8,681 nucleotides of DNA from an uncultured Eubacteriales bacterium (GTDB taxonomy: Bacteria; Bacillota; Clostridia; Oscillospirales; Oscillospiraceae). Below are positions 1 through 5,753 of this stretch, one piece after another; within the stretch, counting starts at the first letter, position 1, and every line of letters begins with the position of its first letter. The stretch lies in NCBI GenBank assembly GCA_900546075.1, contig URBH01000074.1, positions 1 to 8,681 of the forward strand. Reading direction: 5' to 3'. Under the pieces are notes generated by a model that had not been told where the DNA came from, did not search any database, and worked only from the letters and a program-made list of their open reading frames with translations. Both the position numbers and the translations under genes were made by a program.

Positions 1-60
1 ACTGCGGAAGTGGAGCAAAAAGACGGCTGAGACTCGCAGACGCAATTGTGCGGTGTTGCC
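1..60. other. Short non-coding edge downstream of the pseudouridine synthase
   Basis: This is the stretch after the stop codon of the rluB-type gene. I see no gene. On the minus strand there is a short T run (plus-strand A run at 17-21), but no convincing GC stem sits directly before it, so I do not call a terminator. The operon may continue past the window edge. Confidence 0.4.
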
Positions 61-789
61 TTAAATAGAGCCGGGAGCATCCGGTGTCTGTGTCAGTTCT
101 GCAACCTCCGCCTCCGTTAAATACCGCCATTTTCCCACCGGGAGATCTCCCAGGCGGAGACTCCCCTCCTGAATGCGGCGCAGACGGGTGCAGTGCATTC
201 CGGCGGCGTCGCACATCCGCCGCACCTGCCGGTTACGGCCTTCGTGGATGGTTACCCGGAATTTTGCCGACTGTCCCTCCGCTTTCAGGAGCTTCACTTT
301 CGGCGGGCGGATGGTGTAGCCGTCCAGGGGGATGGGCTTCGCCAGGCGGCGTTCCCCGCCGGGGGTATAGCCGGTGGCCCAGACGTCATAGGTCTTCTCC
401 ACCTCATGCCTGGGGTGCATCAGGGCGTTGGCAAACGCACCGTCATTGGTCAGAAGCAGAAGCCCTTCGGAATCCATGTCCAGCCGCCCGACAGGGTACA
501 CCCGTGCGCCGCAGTCCGCCACAAGGCCGGCCACGTCCGGCCGCCCCTTTTCGTCGGACAGGGTGGTGACATAGCCCCGGGGCTTATTGAGTAAGATGTA
601 CACGTTCCTTTCCCGGACGGCCAGGGGCTGTCCCGCCACCCGGATATCGTCGGTTTCCGGGTCGGCGCCGTCTCCCAGGGAAGCGGGGACGCCGTTGACA
701 CTCACCTGCCCCGCCCGGATCAGCTCTTCCGCCTTCCGCCGGGAGGCCACGCCCCGGGCGGAGAGTATTTTCTGCAAACGTTCTTTCAT
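61..789 (-). CDS. rluB: RsuA/RluB-family rRNA pseudouridine synthase
   Basis: A 242-residue pseudouridine synthase that isomerises a uridine in ribosomal RNA. By length and layout it belongs to the RluB/RsuA group, and 23S rRNA (RluB-like) is the likelier target. An S4 RNA-binding domain spans about residues 1-60 and begins with the typical KILSARGVASRRKAEELI pattern. The catalytic domain carries GRLDMDSEGLLLLTNDG at 101-117, where Asp104 is the expected catalytic aspartate, and EGRNRQVRRM at 183-192. I chose the ATG at 789 because GGAGAGGAAG lies just upstream and the S4 domain starts there. The open frame runs on upstream to 1020, but that part is a low-complexity shadow inside the carboxypeptidase gene. 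The gene starts 20 bases after the carboxypeptidase stop and is probably co-transcribed. RsuA-type specificity for 16S rRNA cannot be excluded from sequence alone. Confidence 0.9.
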   Translation of the reverse strand: MKERLQKILSARGVASRRKAEELIRAGQVSVNGVPASLGDGADPETDDIRVAGQPLAVRERNVYILLNKPRGYVTTLSDEKGRPDVAGLVADCGARVYPVGRLDMDSEGLLLLTNDGAFANALMHPRHEVEKTYDVWATGYTPGGERRLAKPIPLDGYTIRPPKVKLLKAEGQSAKFRVTIHEGRNRQVRRMCDAAGMHCTRLRRIQEGSLRLGDLPVGKWRYLTEAEVAELTQTPDAPGSI

Positions 790-809
790 GGTTCTTCCTC
801 TCCGCATGG

Positions 810-1922
810 TCATCCGGGAGCGGCTGAATTGCCGCTCCCTCTGTGAAAGATTCTCTGCCAGAAGCTCTTTTCCTCCGGCTGGGTCTGTTCGATGGTCGCG
901 CCGTAGACGGTAGGAACTTTTCCCACGGCCTTGCCCTCGATCAGCACGTACACGACTCCCGCGTCCGCCCCCTCCACCGCCGGGGCATAGACGAATCCCG
1001 GGCCGGGCAGTGCCAGACAAGGGCGTTCCTCCGGCGCGACGGAATAGTCAAAATCCTCCGCCGCCAGCACTTCTACCCGCCGTTTTTCGCCGCCCACGAC
1101 CTCCACAGCCCCCACCCGGTCGCCCTGATTCACGATCCGCTGAATTGCGTATCGGGAGAAGCCCTCCTCCATCAGCGCGGCATGGTCAGACCAGTCGCCG
1201 GGGTCGTCGATGGTCACGACGATGACCCGCCGCCCGTCCCGCGTGGCGCTGGACACCAGGATCCGCCCCGCAGCCTTGGTGAAGCCGGTTTTCACCCCGT
1301 CGGCGCCCGCTACCCGCCACAATAGCTTATTGTGGTTTGTCAGATACCGCTCCCCCACCTTGACATTTTTGGCGGAAACGGTCTTGTAAAAAATGGGATT
1401 TTCCATGGCGTAGGCCGCCAGTGTTCCCAAATCCTTTGCCGTGGAATAGTGGCCGGGACTGTCCAGACCGTTGGGATTTTCAAAGTGCGTGCCGGTCAGG
1501 CCGAGACTGCGCGCCTTGTCGTTCATCAGCGCCGCGAACCCCTCCACGGTGCCGCCGCAGTAAATGGCCAGCGCTACGGCGGCGTCGTTGCCGGAGGACA
1601 GCATCATCCCGTAAAGCAGCTCCTGCAAGGTAAGAATCTCCCCCTCCTTGAGGTACATGGAGGAGCCCTCGATGCCCACCGCTTCCTTGGGGATGCGCAT
1701 TCTGTCCAGGACATTGCACTGCTCGCAAACGATCAGCGCCGTCATGATTTTGGTGGTGCTGGCAATCAGGCTGCGCTCCGTGGGATTTTTCTCATAAAGC
1801 ACCCGGCCGCTGACGGCGTCCACCGCATACGCCCGCCGGGCGGACACGGCGCCCGCCCTCACCGGCAAAAACAGGACGGCGGCCAGCAATGCAGCCGCCG
1901 TCCCGGCGAAAAATCGTCTCAT
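810..1922 (-). CDS. dacF: D-alanyl-D-alanine carboxypeptidase (PBP5/DacF type)
   Basis: A 370-residue low-molecular-weight penicillin-binding protein that removes the terminal D-alanine from peptidoglycan pentapeptides outside the membrane. An N-terminal signal peptide is visible, with a hydrophobic core at about residues 8-20 and a likely cleavage after Ala-Gly-Ala at 23-25. The three active-site motifs of the S11 family are intact: STTK at 55-58 (nucleophile Ser55), SGN at 110-112 and KTG at 211-213. A C-terminal PBP5_C-like beta domain follows, from about 255 to 345. The tail around KSFWQRIF could be a short amphipathic membrane anchor. The gene lies just after ytfJ and before the pseudouridine synthase. 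A sigma-F-like promoter directly upstream fits the forespore-expressed DacF of Bacillus. DacB-type (mother-cell spore cortex) or vegetative DacA-type function is also possible, so the symbol is tentative. Confidence 0.9.
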   Translation of the reverse strand: MRRFFAGTAAALLAAVLFLPVRAGAVSARRAYAVDAVSGRVLYEKNPTERSLIASTTKIMTALIVCEQCNVLDRMRIPKEAVGIEGSSMYLKEGEILTLQELLYGMMLSSGNDAAVALAIYCGGTVEGFAALMNDKARSLGLTGTHFENPNGLDSPGHYSTAKDLGTLAAYAMENPIFYKTVSAKNVKVGERYLTNHNKLLWRVAGADGVKTGFTKAAGRILVSSATRDGRRVIVVTIDDPGDWSDHAALMEEGFSRYAIQRIVNQGDRVGAVEVVGGEKRRVEVLAAEDFDYSVAPEERPCLALPGPGFVYAPAVEGADAGVVYVLIEGKAVGKVPTVYGATIEQTQPEEKSFWQRIFHRGSGNSAAPG

Positions 1923-1939
1923 TTCTTCTCACCCGTGGC

Positions 1940-1968
1940 TATTGTGTCCCATTATGGGGAAACTATGC
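1940..1968 (-). promoter_or_regulatory. Candidate sigma-F-type (forespore) promoter for the carboxypeptidase gene
   Basis: Read on the minus strand, GCATA (1964-1968) is followed after 14 bases by GGACACAATA (1940-1949). This matches the sigma-F pattern I remember from Bacillus (GYATA, then GGNNANANTR) at every defined position. The predicted transcript would start around 1933, leaving only about 11 bases before the ATG at 1922. That is tight but leaves the GGTGAGAAG ribosome binding site inside. It fits a gene of dacF type, but short patterns arise by chance, so this remains a candidate. Confidence 0.35.
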
Positions 1969-1988
1969 ACCACGGACGTCCGCGCAAA

Positions 1989-2366
1989 TCAGTCTTTCTT
2001 TTTGGAATCCAGATAGGCGGTAAGCTTGTCCAGCGTGTCCGGCACCATTTCCACAATGCGGTCAGCCGTGGAGCTGGCAGGCTCCGCCACGGGCATCATG
2101 CGCACGTTGCCGTCCTTGACAATGAGGAAGCAGATGGGCGTCACCTTGACGCCGCCGCCCACGCCGCCGCCAAAGGGATTGTCGCCGGCCGCTGTCTTCT
2201 TGGTGAAGTCGGATCCGCCGCCGCCAAAGCCGACACTGACCTTGGACACGGGGATGATGGTCACGCCGTCGGGCGTGGAGATGGGTTCGCCGATAACGGA
2301 ATTCACATCCACCATCTCACGAATCTTCTGAATGGTACTTTCAAGCATATTGGGAATCTGGCTCAT
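1989..2366 (-). CDS. ytfJ: YtfJ/GerW-family sporulation protein
   Basis: A 125-residue protein of the GerW (YtfJ) family, made in the forespore in Bacillus and linked to spore germination; its biochemical role is not well defined. The family pattern is clear: an N-terminal helix; GEPISTPDGVTIIPVSKVSVGFGGGGSDF across about 27-54, broken by a glycine cluster; a second glycine run (GGGVGGGVKVTP) at about 66-77; then PICFLIVKDGNVRMMPV and a C-terminal helix ending in a lysine-rich tail. I chose the ATG at 2366 over the GTG at 2375 because AAGGCGGTG, one mismatch from AAGGAGGTG, lies six bases before it and would overlap a GTG start. The gene begins inside the end of the DUF2953 gene (26-base overlap), so translation is probably coupled. 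Confidence 0.92.
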   Translation of the reverse strand: MSQIPNMLESTIQKIREMVDVNSVIGEPISTPDGVTIIPVSKVSVGFGGGGSDFTKKTAAGDNPFGGGVGGGVKVTPICFLIVKDGNVRMMPVAEPASSTADRIVEMVPDTLDKLTAYLDSKKKD

Positions 2367-3006
2367 GGGTAGCACCGCCTTTTCGTTTTTTCTGAAGTTT
2401 TAGGAATTCTCTCAGCGCCCGGATGCCGTACACGATGGCAAGACCCAGAAGCCTTCCCAGGGTAACGGTCAAGTCCAGCCGCGCAGTGACCAGTGTTTCG
2501 GACACGGTAAAGTCGCACTCGACCTCCACATCCCGTTTTTTTATCACGAACAGCCGTTCCAGCCGGGGTATCAGATTGCCCACCGCTGCCCAGGCTCTTC
2601 CGTAACTGACCGCAAGGTCGCAGGGGTCGCCCCCTGCCAGTATCAGCTTCAGCTCCAGGCGGTTCACCCGCAGCTTCCGCCGGAAAGCTCCCAGAAAGTT
2701 CAGCGCGACCTTCACCAACGGCAAAAAGTCCCCCAAACTGCCGCCTTTTTCTTTCCTGTCCGCCGGAGGTTCCTGTTTTGGGGGGTGTGGCGGCTTTGGG
2801 AGGGATTCTTCCTCGCTTCCGGGCTGCTTGTCCGTTTTTGGAGGAGGCTTCGGCTTTTTCTCTTTCTTTTTTCGGGGGAACAGGGTCAGCCGGACAGGGC
2901 CTGCAATGACCCGCAGCAGCGCCCCCTCCCCGCCGTACCGGGCGCTGACGCCAAGAGGCAGGATTCCCAGAAGGAATACCACGCCCAGCGCAATCCACCA
3001 GCCCAT
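2341..3006 (-). CDS. DUF2953 membrane-anchored protein (YtfI-like)
   Basis: A 221-residue protein of the DUF2953 family, the usual upstream partner of ytfJ in spore formers (ytfI-ytfJ in Bacillus). A single N-terminal membrane helix spans about residues 3-20. A long linker follows (about 45-88), rich in lysine, proline and glutamate and with no hydrophobic core. The conserved DUF2953 part runs from about 92 to 205, including VIKKRDVEVECDFTVSETLVTARLDLT at about 154-180 (broken here only for description) and a second hydrophobic stretch at about 181-197. The ATG overlaps the scpB stop by one base (TAATG), and GGGAGGAAG precedes it. Its function is unknown. Pairing with YtfJ suggests a role at the forespore or spore membrane, which is inference from neighbourhood only. 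Confidence 0.8.
   Translation of the reverse strand: MGWWIALGVVFLLGILPLGVSARYGGEGALLRVIAGPVRLTLFPRKKKEKKPKPPPKTDKQPGSEEESLPKPPHPPKQEPPADRKEKGGSLGDFLPLVKVALNFLGAFRRKLRVNRLELKLILAGGDPCDLAVSYGRAWAAVGNLIPRLERLFVIKKRDVEVECDFTVSETLVTARLDLTVTLGRLLGLAIVYGIRALREFLKLQKKRKGGATHEPDSQYA
2373..2381 (-). promoter_or_regulatory. Ribosome binding site that fixes the ytfJ start
   Basis: AAGGCGGTG on the minus strand sits six bases upstream of the ATG at 2366 and lies inside the last codons of the DUF2953 gene. The competing GTG at 2373-2375 is part of this site, which rules it out as the main start. Confidence 0.7.
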
Positions 3007-3572
3007 TATGCTTCCTCCCCGGCGGGGGGCTGTTCGGGCAGCTCCACCGGCTCGCCGAAGGTGATCTTTTCGATGGGAGGCAGTTCCTCCAGGGAGCTGA
3101 GGCCGAAGGTGCGCAGGAAATCCGGCGTCGTTTTATACTGAATCGGACGTCCCGGAACGTTCAGACGTCCCGCCTCCTCGATGAGTTTCTTATTGAGCAG
3201 CGCCGCCACGGAATAGGCGCTGTCCACACCGCGAATCTGTTCCACCATGGCCTTTGTCGCCGGCTGGTAGTAGGCGACGATGGTCAGGGTTTCCAGCTGG
3301 GAGGAAGACAGCTTCGGGGGCTTTCTTGTTTCCAGCGCCTTCGTCACATAGTCCGCCATTTCTCCGGAGGACACCATCTGGTAGCCCTTTTCCAGCTTGA
3401 GAATGCGGATTCCCCGGCGCTCAAAGGCGTACTTGTCCGCCAGATCGTCGGCTGCCTTTTCCACATCCGACGCATCCGTTTCCAGCGCGGCGGCGAGTCT
3501 TCCGATATCGATACGCTCGCCCGCGGCAAAGAGAATGGCTTCAATGGCACGCTGCAGCTGTTCCGATTCCAT
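3006..3572 (-). CDS. scpB: ScpB, segregation and condensation protein B
   Basis: A 188-residue ScpB, the winged-helix dimer that binds the kleisin ScpA in the SMC-ScpAB condensin, which organises the chromosome for segregation. Two winged-helix domains are expected. The first covers about 1-80 (QLQRAIEAILFAAGERIDI at the start). The second covers about 85-165 and carries the well-conserved LSSSQLETLTIVAYYQPATK and RGVDSAYSVAALLNKKLIE patterns, then GRPIQYKTT and FLRTFGLSSLEELP. An acidic, proline-rich tail ends the protein. The start overlaps the scpA stop by one base (TGATG) and is preceded by AGGAGA, so ScpA and ScpB are probably made in a coupled way. Confidence 0.96.
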   Translation of the reverse strand: MESEQLQRAIEAILFAAGERIDIGRLAAALETDASDVEKAADDLADKYAFERRGIRILKLEKGYQMVSSGEMADYVTKALETRKPPKLSSSQLETLTIVAYYQPATKAMVEQIRGVDSAYSVAALLNKKLIEEAGRLNVPGRPIQYKTTPDFLRTFGLSSLEELPPIEKITFGEPVELPEQPPAGEEA

Positions 3573-4363
3573 CAGGTCATCTCCTCTCTCGGGTGCTTGT
3601 CCAGCAGACGGACGTTGGGGTTCTCCCCGCCGGGGTCGTCCTCCAGCGTCACGGAGTTCGTCTTACACAAATCCAGAATGGCAAGAAACGTGGCTACGAC
3701 CTCGGAGCGGCTCCGGCTGCCCCGGAACAGATTCTTTAATCGCTCTACGCCCCGCAGCAGCAGCTGACGCAGCACCTCGCCGGTTTTCCGGCCGATGGGG
3801 TACGGCTCCTTGCCCACGATGCCCCGGAAATTTGCCGTGGGCGGGGGCAACTGGCGCTGACTGCGCTCGGCGATGATGTCCAGCGCCCGAAGCAAGTCGA
3901 TCACGTCGTGCTGATAGCGGTATCCCTGCTCTCTGCGCAGAGGCTCCGGCTCCTTGGTGAACAGGCACCGGCCGATCTCGTTTCTCAGCTCCAGCACCGT
4001 CACGGCCTGCCGGATCTGCTCCATGGCTTCCTTGCGCTTGCGCTCCACCAGCGACTGGCGCAGCAGGTCCAGCTCGCTTTCCGCCTCGGCCTGTTCCGCC
4101 GCCGACAGGAGCATTTTGGTCTTGATCAGCATCAGGTGGGACGCCATGGTGATGAACTCGCTGGCAATTTCCATATCCATCCGCTTCATTTCGTCCAGAT
4201 AGCCCAGATACTGCTCCAGGATCGCGGAAATGGACACATCCTGAATTTCGATTTTATTCTTGCTCAGCAGCTCAAAAATAACATCCAGCGGCCCCTCAAA
4301 ATCCTCCAGCACGTCGGACTTGGTATGGACGATGCCCTCCAGACGGTATTGCGGTTCTCCCAT
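3572..4363 (-). CDS. scpA: ScpA, kleisin subunit of SMC condensin
   Basis: A 263-residue ScpA kleisin that bridges the heads of the SMC dimer and recruits ScpB. The N-terminal SMC-binding domain has the signature FEGPLD at 22-27, then LLSKNKIEIQDVSISAILEQYL (about 32-53, continuous in the protein) and ASEFITMASHLMLIKTKMLL (68-87). The middle part is the charged, helical ScpB-binding linker. The C-terminal winged helix shows SRSEVVATFLAILDL at 218-232. The tail after about 240 is acidic and specific to this protein. The start at 4363 has AAAGGAAG upstream. This is the first gene of the minus-strand operon, behind a TATAAT promoter. Confidence 0.96.
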   Translation of the reverse strand: MGEPQYRLEGIVHTKSDVLEDFEGPLDVIFELLSKNKIEIQDVSISAILEQYLGYLDEMKRMDMEIASEFITMASHLMLIKTKMLLSAAEQAEAESELDLLRQSLVERKRKEAMEQIRQAVTVLELRNEIGRCLFTKEPEPLRREQGYRYQHDVIDLLRALDIIAERSQRQLPPPTANFRGIVGKEPYPIGRKTGEVLRQLLLRGVERLKNLFRGSRSRSEVVATFLAILDLCKTNSVTLEDDPGGENPNVRLLDKHPREEMT

Positions 4364-4398
4364 AGCGGCTTCCTTTGCTAAAACACAAACTTGTAAAC

Positions 4399-4427
4399 AT
4401 TATAGCATTCTTTTCCCCCGTTCGCAA
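4399..4427 (-). promoter_or_regulatory. Sigma-A promoter of the scpA operon
   Basis: On the minus strand, TTGCGA (4422-4427) is followed after exactly 17 bases by a perfect TATAAT (4399-4404), extended upstream with TGC. The predicted start is near 4392, about 30 bases before the scpA start codon. It diverges from the plus-strand promoter at 4472-4500, and the two share an AT-rich stretch of roughly 150 bases. Confidence 0.75.
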
Positions 4428-4471
4428 CCCTAATATTCCATTAACTTTCACGAACTTTCTTTCAGAAAATA

Positions 4472-4500
4472 TTGCAATTTTCGATTTTATGTGGTATCAT
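4472..4500 (+). promoter_or_regulatory. Sigma-A promoter of the plus-strand small membrane protein gene
   Basis: TTGCAA (4472-4477), a 17-base spacer and TATCAT (4495-4500) with a TGG extension directly before it. The predicted transcript starts near 4507, which leaves a leader of about 24 bases to the GTG start. Confidence 0.7.
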
Positions 4501-4530
4501 GTTTGTAACCGGAATTCGGAGGGATGAGAA

Positions 4531-4827
4531 GTGGCAAAACGGAATCGTTATCGTGAGATGGAAAGCTTGATGACCAAGGTCATTGTTGGCGACGCACTGG
4601 TATTTGTGCTGTATTTGCTTTTCGCCGGTCTTGGCTTGACCGTGGTGAAGGTGGCTACCGCCATTATCGCCATTCTTGGTTCCCTTTTAGGCCTGGGCTG
4701 GCTGGTCATCACCGGCGAGTTCTCCCGCCGCCGGAGTCTGTGGATGGTAACGGGCTTTATCGCAATTGTTCTGTGCGTGCTGGTGTCCCTGCTTCTGGGC
4801 TATCCCGGTCCCGCACCTACTGTGTAA
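4531..4827 (+). CDS. Small three-helix membrane protein of unknown function
   Basis: A 98-residue integral membrane protein that I do not recognise as a named family. The N-terminus is basic and polar (KRNRYRE). Three hydrophobic segments follow at about residues 17-36, 39-60 and 69-90, with positive arginines (SRRRS, about 65-69) between the second and third. The GTG at 4531 is chosen because GGAGGG at 4518-4523 lies seven bases upstream; the earlier ATG at 4524 runs into a stop after ten codons. It is the only plus-strand gene in the window, divergent from the scp operon, with its own promoter and a terminator shortly after. The neighbourhood gives no strong clue to its role. Confidence 0.85.
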   Translation: MAKRNRYREMESLMTKVIVGDALVFVLYLLFAGLGLTVVKVATAIIAILGSLLGLGWLVITGEFSRRRSLWMVTGFIAIVLCVLVSLLLGYPGPAPTV

Positions 4828-4840
4828 TTTAAGATTTGAT

Positions 4841-4876
4841 AAAAGGGGTATGTGCCTTGATGGTACATACCCTTTT
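4841..4876. terminator. Bidirectional intrinsic terminator
   Basis: An imperfect hairpin lies between two convergent genes. GGGTATGTGCC (4846-4856) pairs with GGTACATACCC (4862-4872) around a TTGAT loop, with one GU pair and one bulged G at 4845. It is flanked by AAAA (4841-4844) and TTTT (4873-4876), so a U-run follows the stem in both directions. It ends the small membrane protein gene on the plus strand and the nuclease gene on the minus strand. Confidence 0.8.
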
Positions 4877-4895
4877 ACTTTCTGTTGTGTATCTG

Positions 4896-5738
4896 TCAGT
4901 TTGCGTTCATGCCAAGCGGCTCGTAACTCAGCAGCTTTTTCTTCCAGAGTGTTTCCGTATGAATCACATCCTCAGGCGTCACAGCCTTCGGAAGAAGCTG
5001 CAAAATGGAGAACTGGAAATGTGTATATCGTTCGGGATAGCTGCAAAGCAGCTCCTTCATCAGCTTATTCCCTCCGTGCAGCGAGTCAACATAGTGCGCC
5101 CAACGCCCCAGCAGTCCGCCTTTGCCGTACGCAGAGCCAACATACTGCCGCCCATTTTCTCTGTCAACAATGAGATATACCGCGTTGACAGAGGAAAGCG
5201 CAGTGTGCCACGATTCATATGCCGTGGGGTCTTTCACGATTTCCCGGAGTTCATCATAGGTGAGGACAAAATCTTCATACCCAGAAAAGACCCGCTTATC
5301 CCGAATGGCAACAATGGGTTTCTCATTTGTGCCTTTCTGTGCCCACGCGAGCGTACCCTTACCCCAGTCAATTATGAGCCTGCCTTCATACTCCTTCAGC
5401 AATTCAACGTGTTCCAATTCGTAAAACATTCGCTGGCCTTGAAACCAGTCCTCCAGCGGAAAACCGTCCGGCTTCACATCCTGCGTATCAGGAACACAGC
5501 CGTTTACCTTGTAGCAGGCAAAGAATTTTGCTGTTGTACTCTTGTCGCTGACGAAAACACACCAGTAGTCGTACCCGTTGGTAAAACTGTCGCTCTGGAC
5601 GCAGGTATATTCCATAACCATGTTCTTTTCATAACATTTTCTGAATTCCCTGTCTGTCAGCGAATGCCGTATCAGCTTCACCCGCTTGGGGTCAAGTCCC
5701 ACTTTCTTCAAAACATCGGAAAAGTTCAGAATTGCCAT
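4896..5738 (-). CDS. GIY-YIG nuclease-family protein with a conserved N-terminal extension
   Basis: A 280-residue protein with a C-terminal GIY-YIG nuclease fold, a metal-dependent DNA-cleaving domain. The two signature strands appear as AVYLI (186-190) and QYVGSA (198-203). The expected catalytic arginine is Arg212 in LLGRWAHY, the expected metal-binding glutamate is Glu262 in HTETLWKKKL, and a conserved asparagine ends the protein (GMNAN). All key residues are present, so it looks active. The first 185 residues have no domain I can name, but RLIIDWGKGTLAWAQ at 120-134 and WHTALSSVNAVYLI at 177-190 match a pattern I remember from uncharacterised bacterial GIY-YIG proteins. The ribosome binding site AAGGAGG directly follows the kinase stop codon, so the two genes are probably co-transcribed. 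Base composition is clearly lower in GC (about 47% in the sample line 4921-4980, against about 67% in 6241-6300), which suggests later acquisition. Restriction, phage defence or repair roles are all possible; none is shown. Confidence 0.88.
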   Translation of the reverse strand: MAILNFSDVLKKVGLDPKRVKLIRHSLTDREFRKCYEKNMVMEYTCVQSDSFTNGYDYWCVFVSDKSTTAKFFACYKVNGCVPDTQDVKPDGFPLEDWFQGQRMFYELEHVELLKEYEGRLIIDWGKGTLAWAQKGTNEKPIVAIRDKRVFSGYEDFVLTYDELREIVKDPTAYESWHTALSSVNAVYLIVDRENGRQYVGSAYGKGGLLGRWAHYVDSLHGGNKLMKELLCSYPERYTHFQFSILQLLPKAVTPEDVIHTETLWKKKLLSYEPLGMNAN

Positions 5739-5746
5739 ACCGGTTA

Positions 5747-5753
5747 CCTCCTT
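5747..5753 (-). promoter_or_regulatory. Ribosome binding site of the nuclease gene, abutting the kinase stop codon
   Basis: AAGGAGG on the minus strand starts directly after the TAA of the kinase gene (5754-5756), eight bases before the nuclease ATG at 5738. The downstream gene is therefore placed for translational coupling, and no separate promoter is seen. Confidence 0.75.

Noticed and set aside
790..1020. N-terminal extension of the pseudouridine synthase frame
   Set aside because: The extra 77 residues are low complexity, overlap the carboxypeptidase gene, and the S4 domain and ribosome binding site place the start at 789.
1933..1975. CCGTGG/CCACGG inverted repeat between ytfJ and the carboxypeptidase gene as a terminator
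   Set aside because: The arms are six bases and 31 bases apart, and no U-run follows on the minus strand.
1332..2372. A 346-codon plus-strand open frame
   Set aside because: It lies antisense to the carboxypeptidase and ytfJ genes and crosses the gap between them; its histidine- and glycine-rich translation looks like a reverse-strand shadow.
2363..2998. A 211-codon minus-strand frame inside the DUF2953 gene
   Set aside because: It is an out-of-frame shadow, arginine- and glycine-rich, without motifs; the overlapping DUF2953 frame has the membrane helix, the coupling to scpB and a ribosome binding site.
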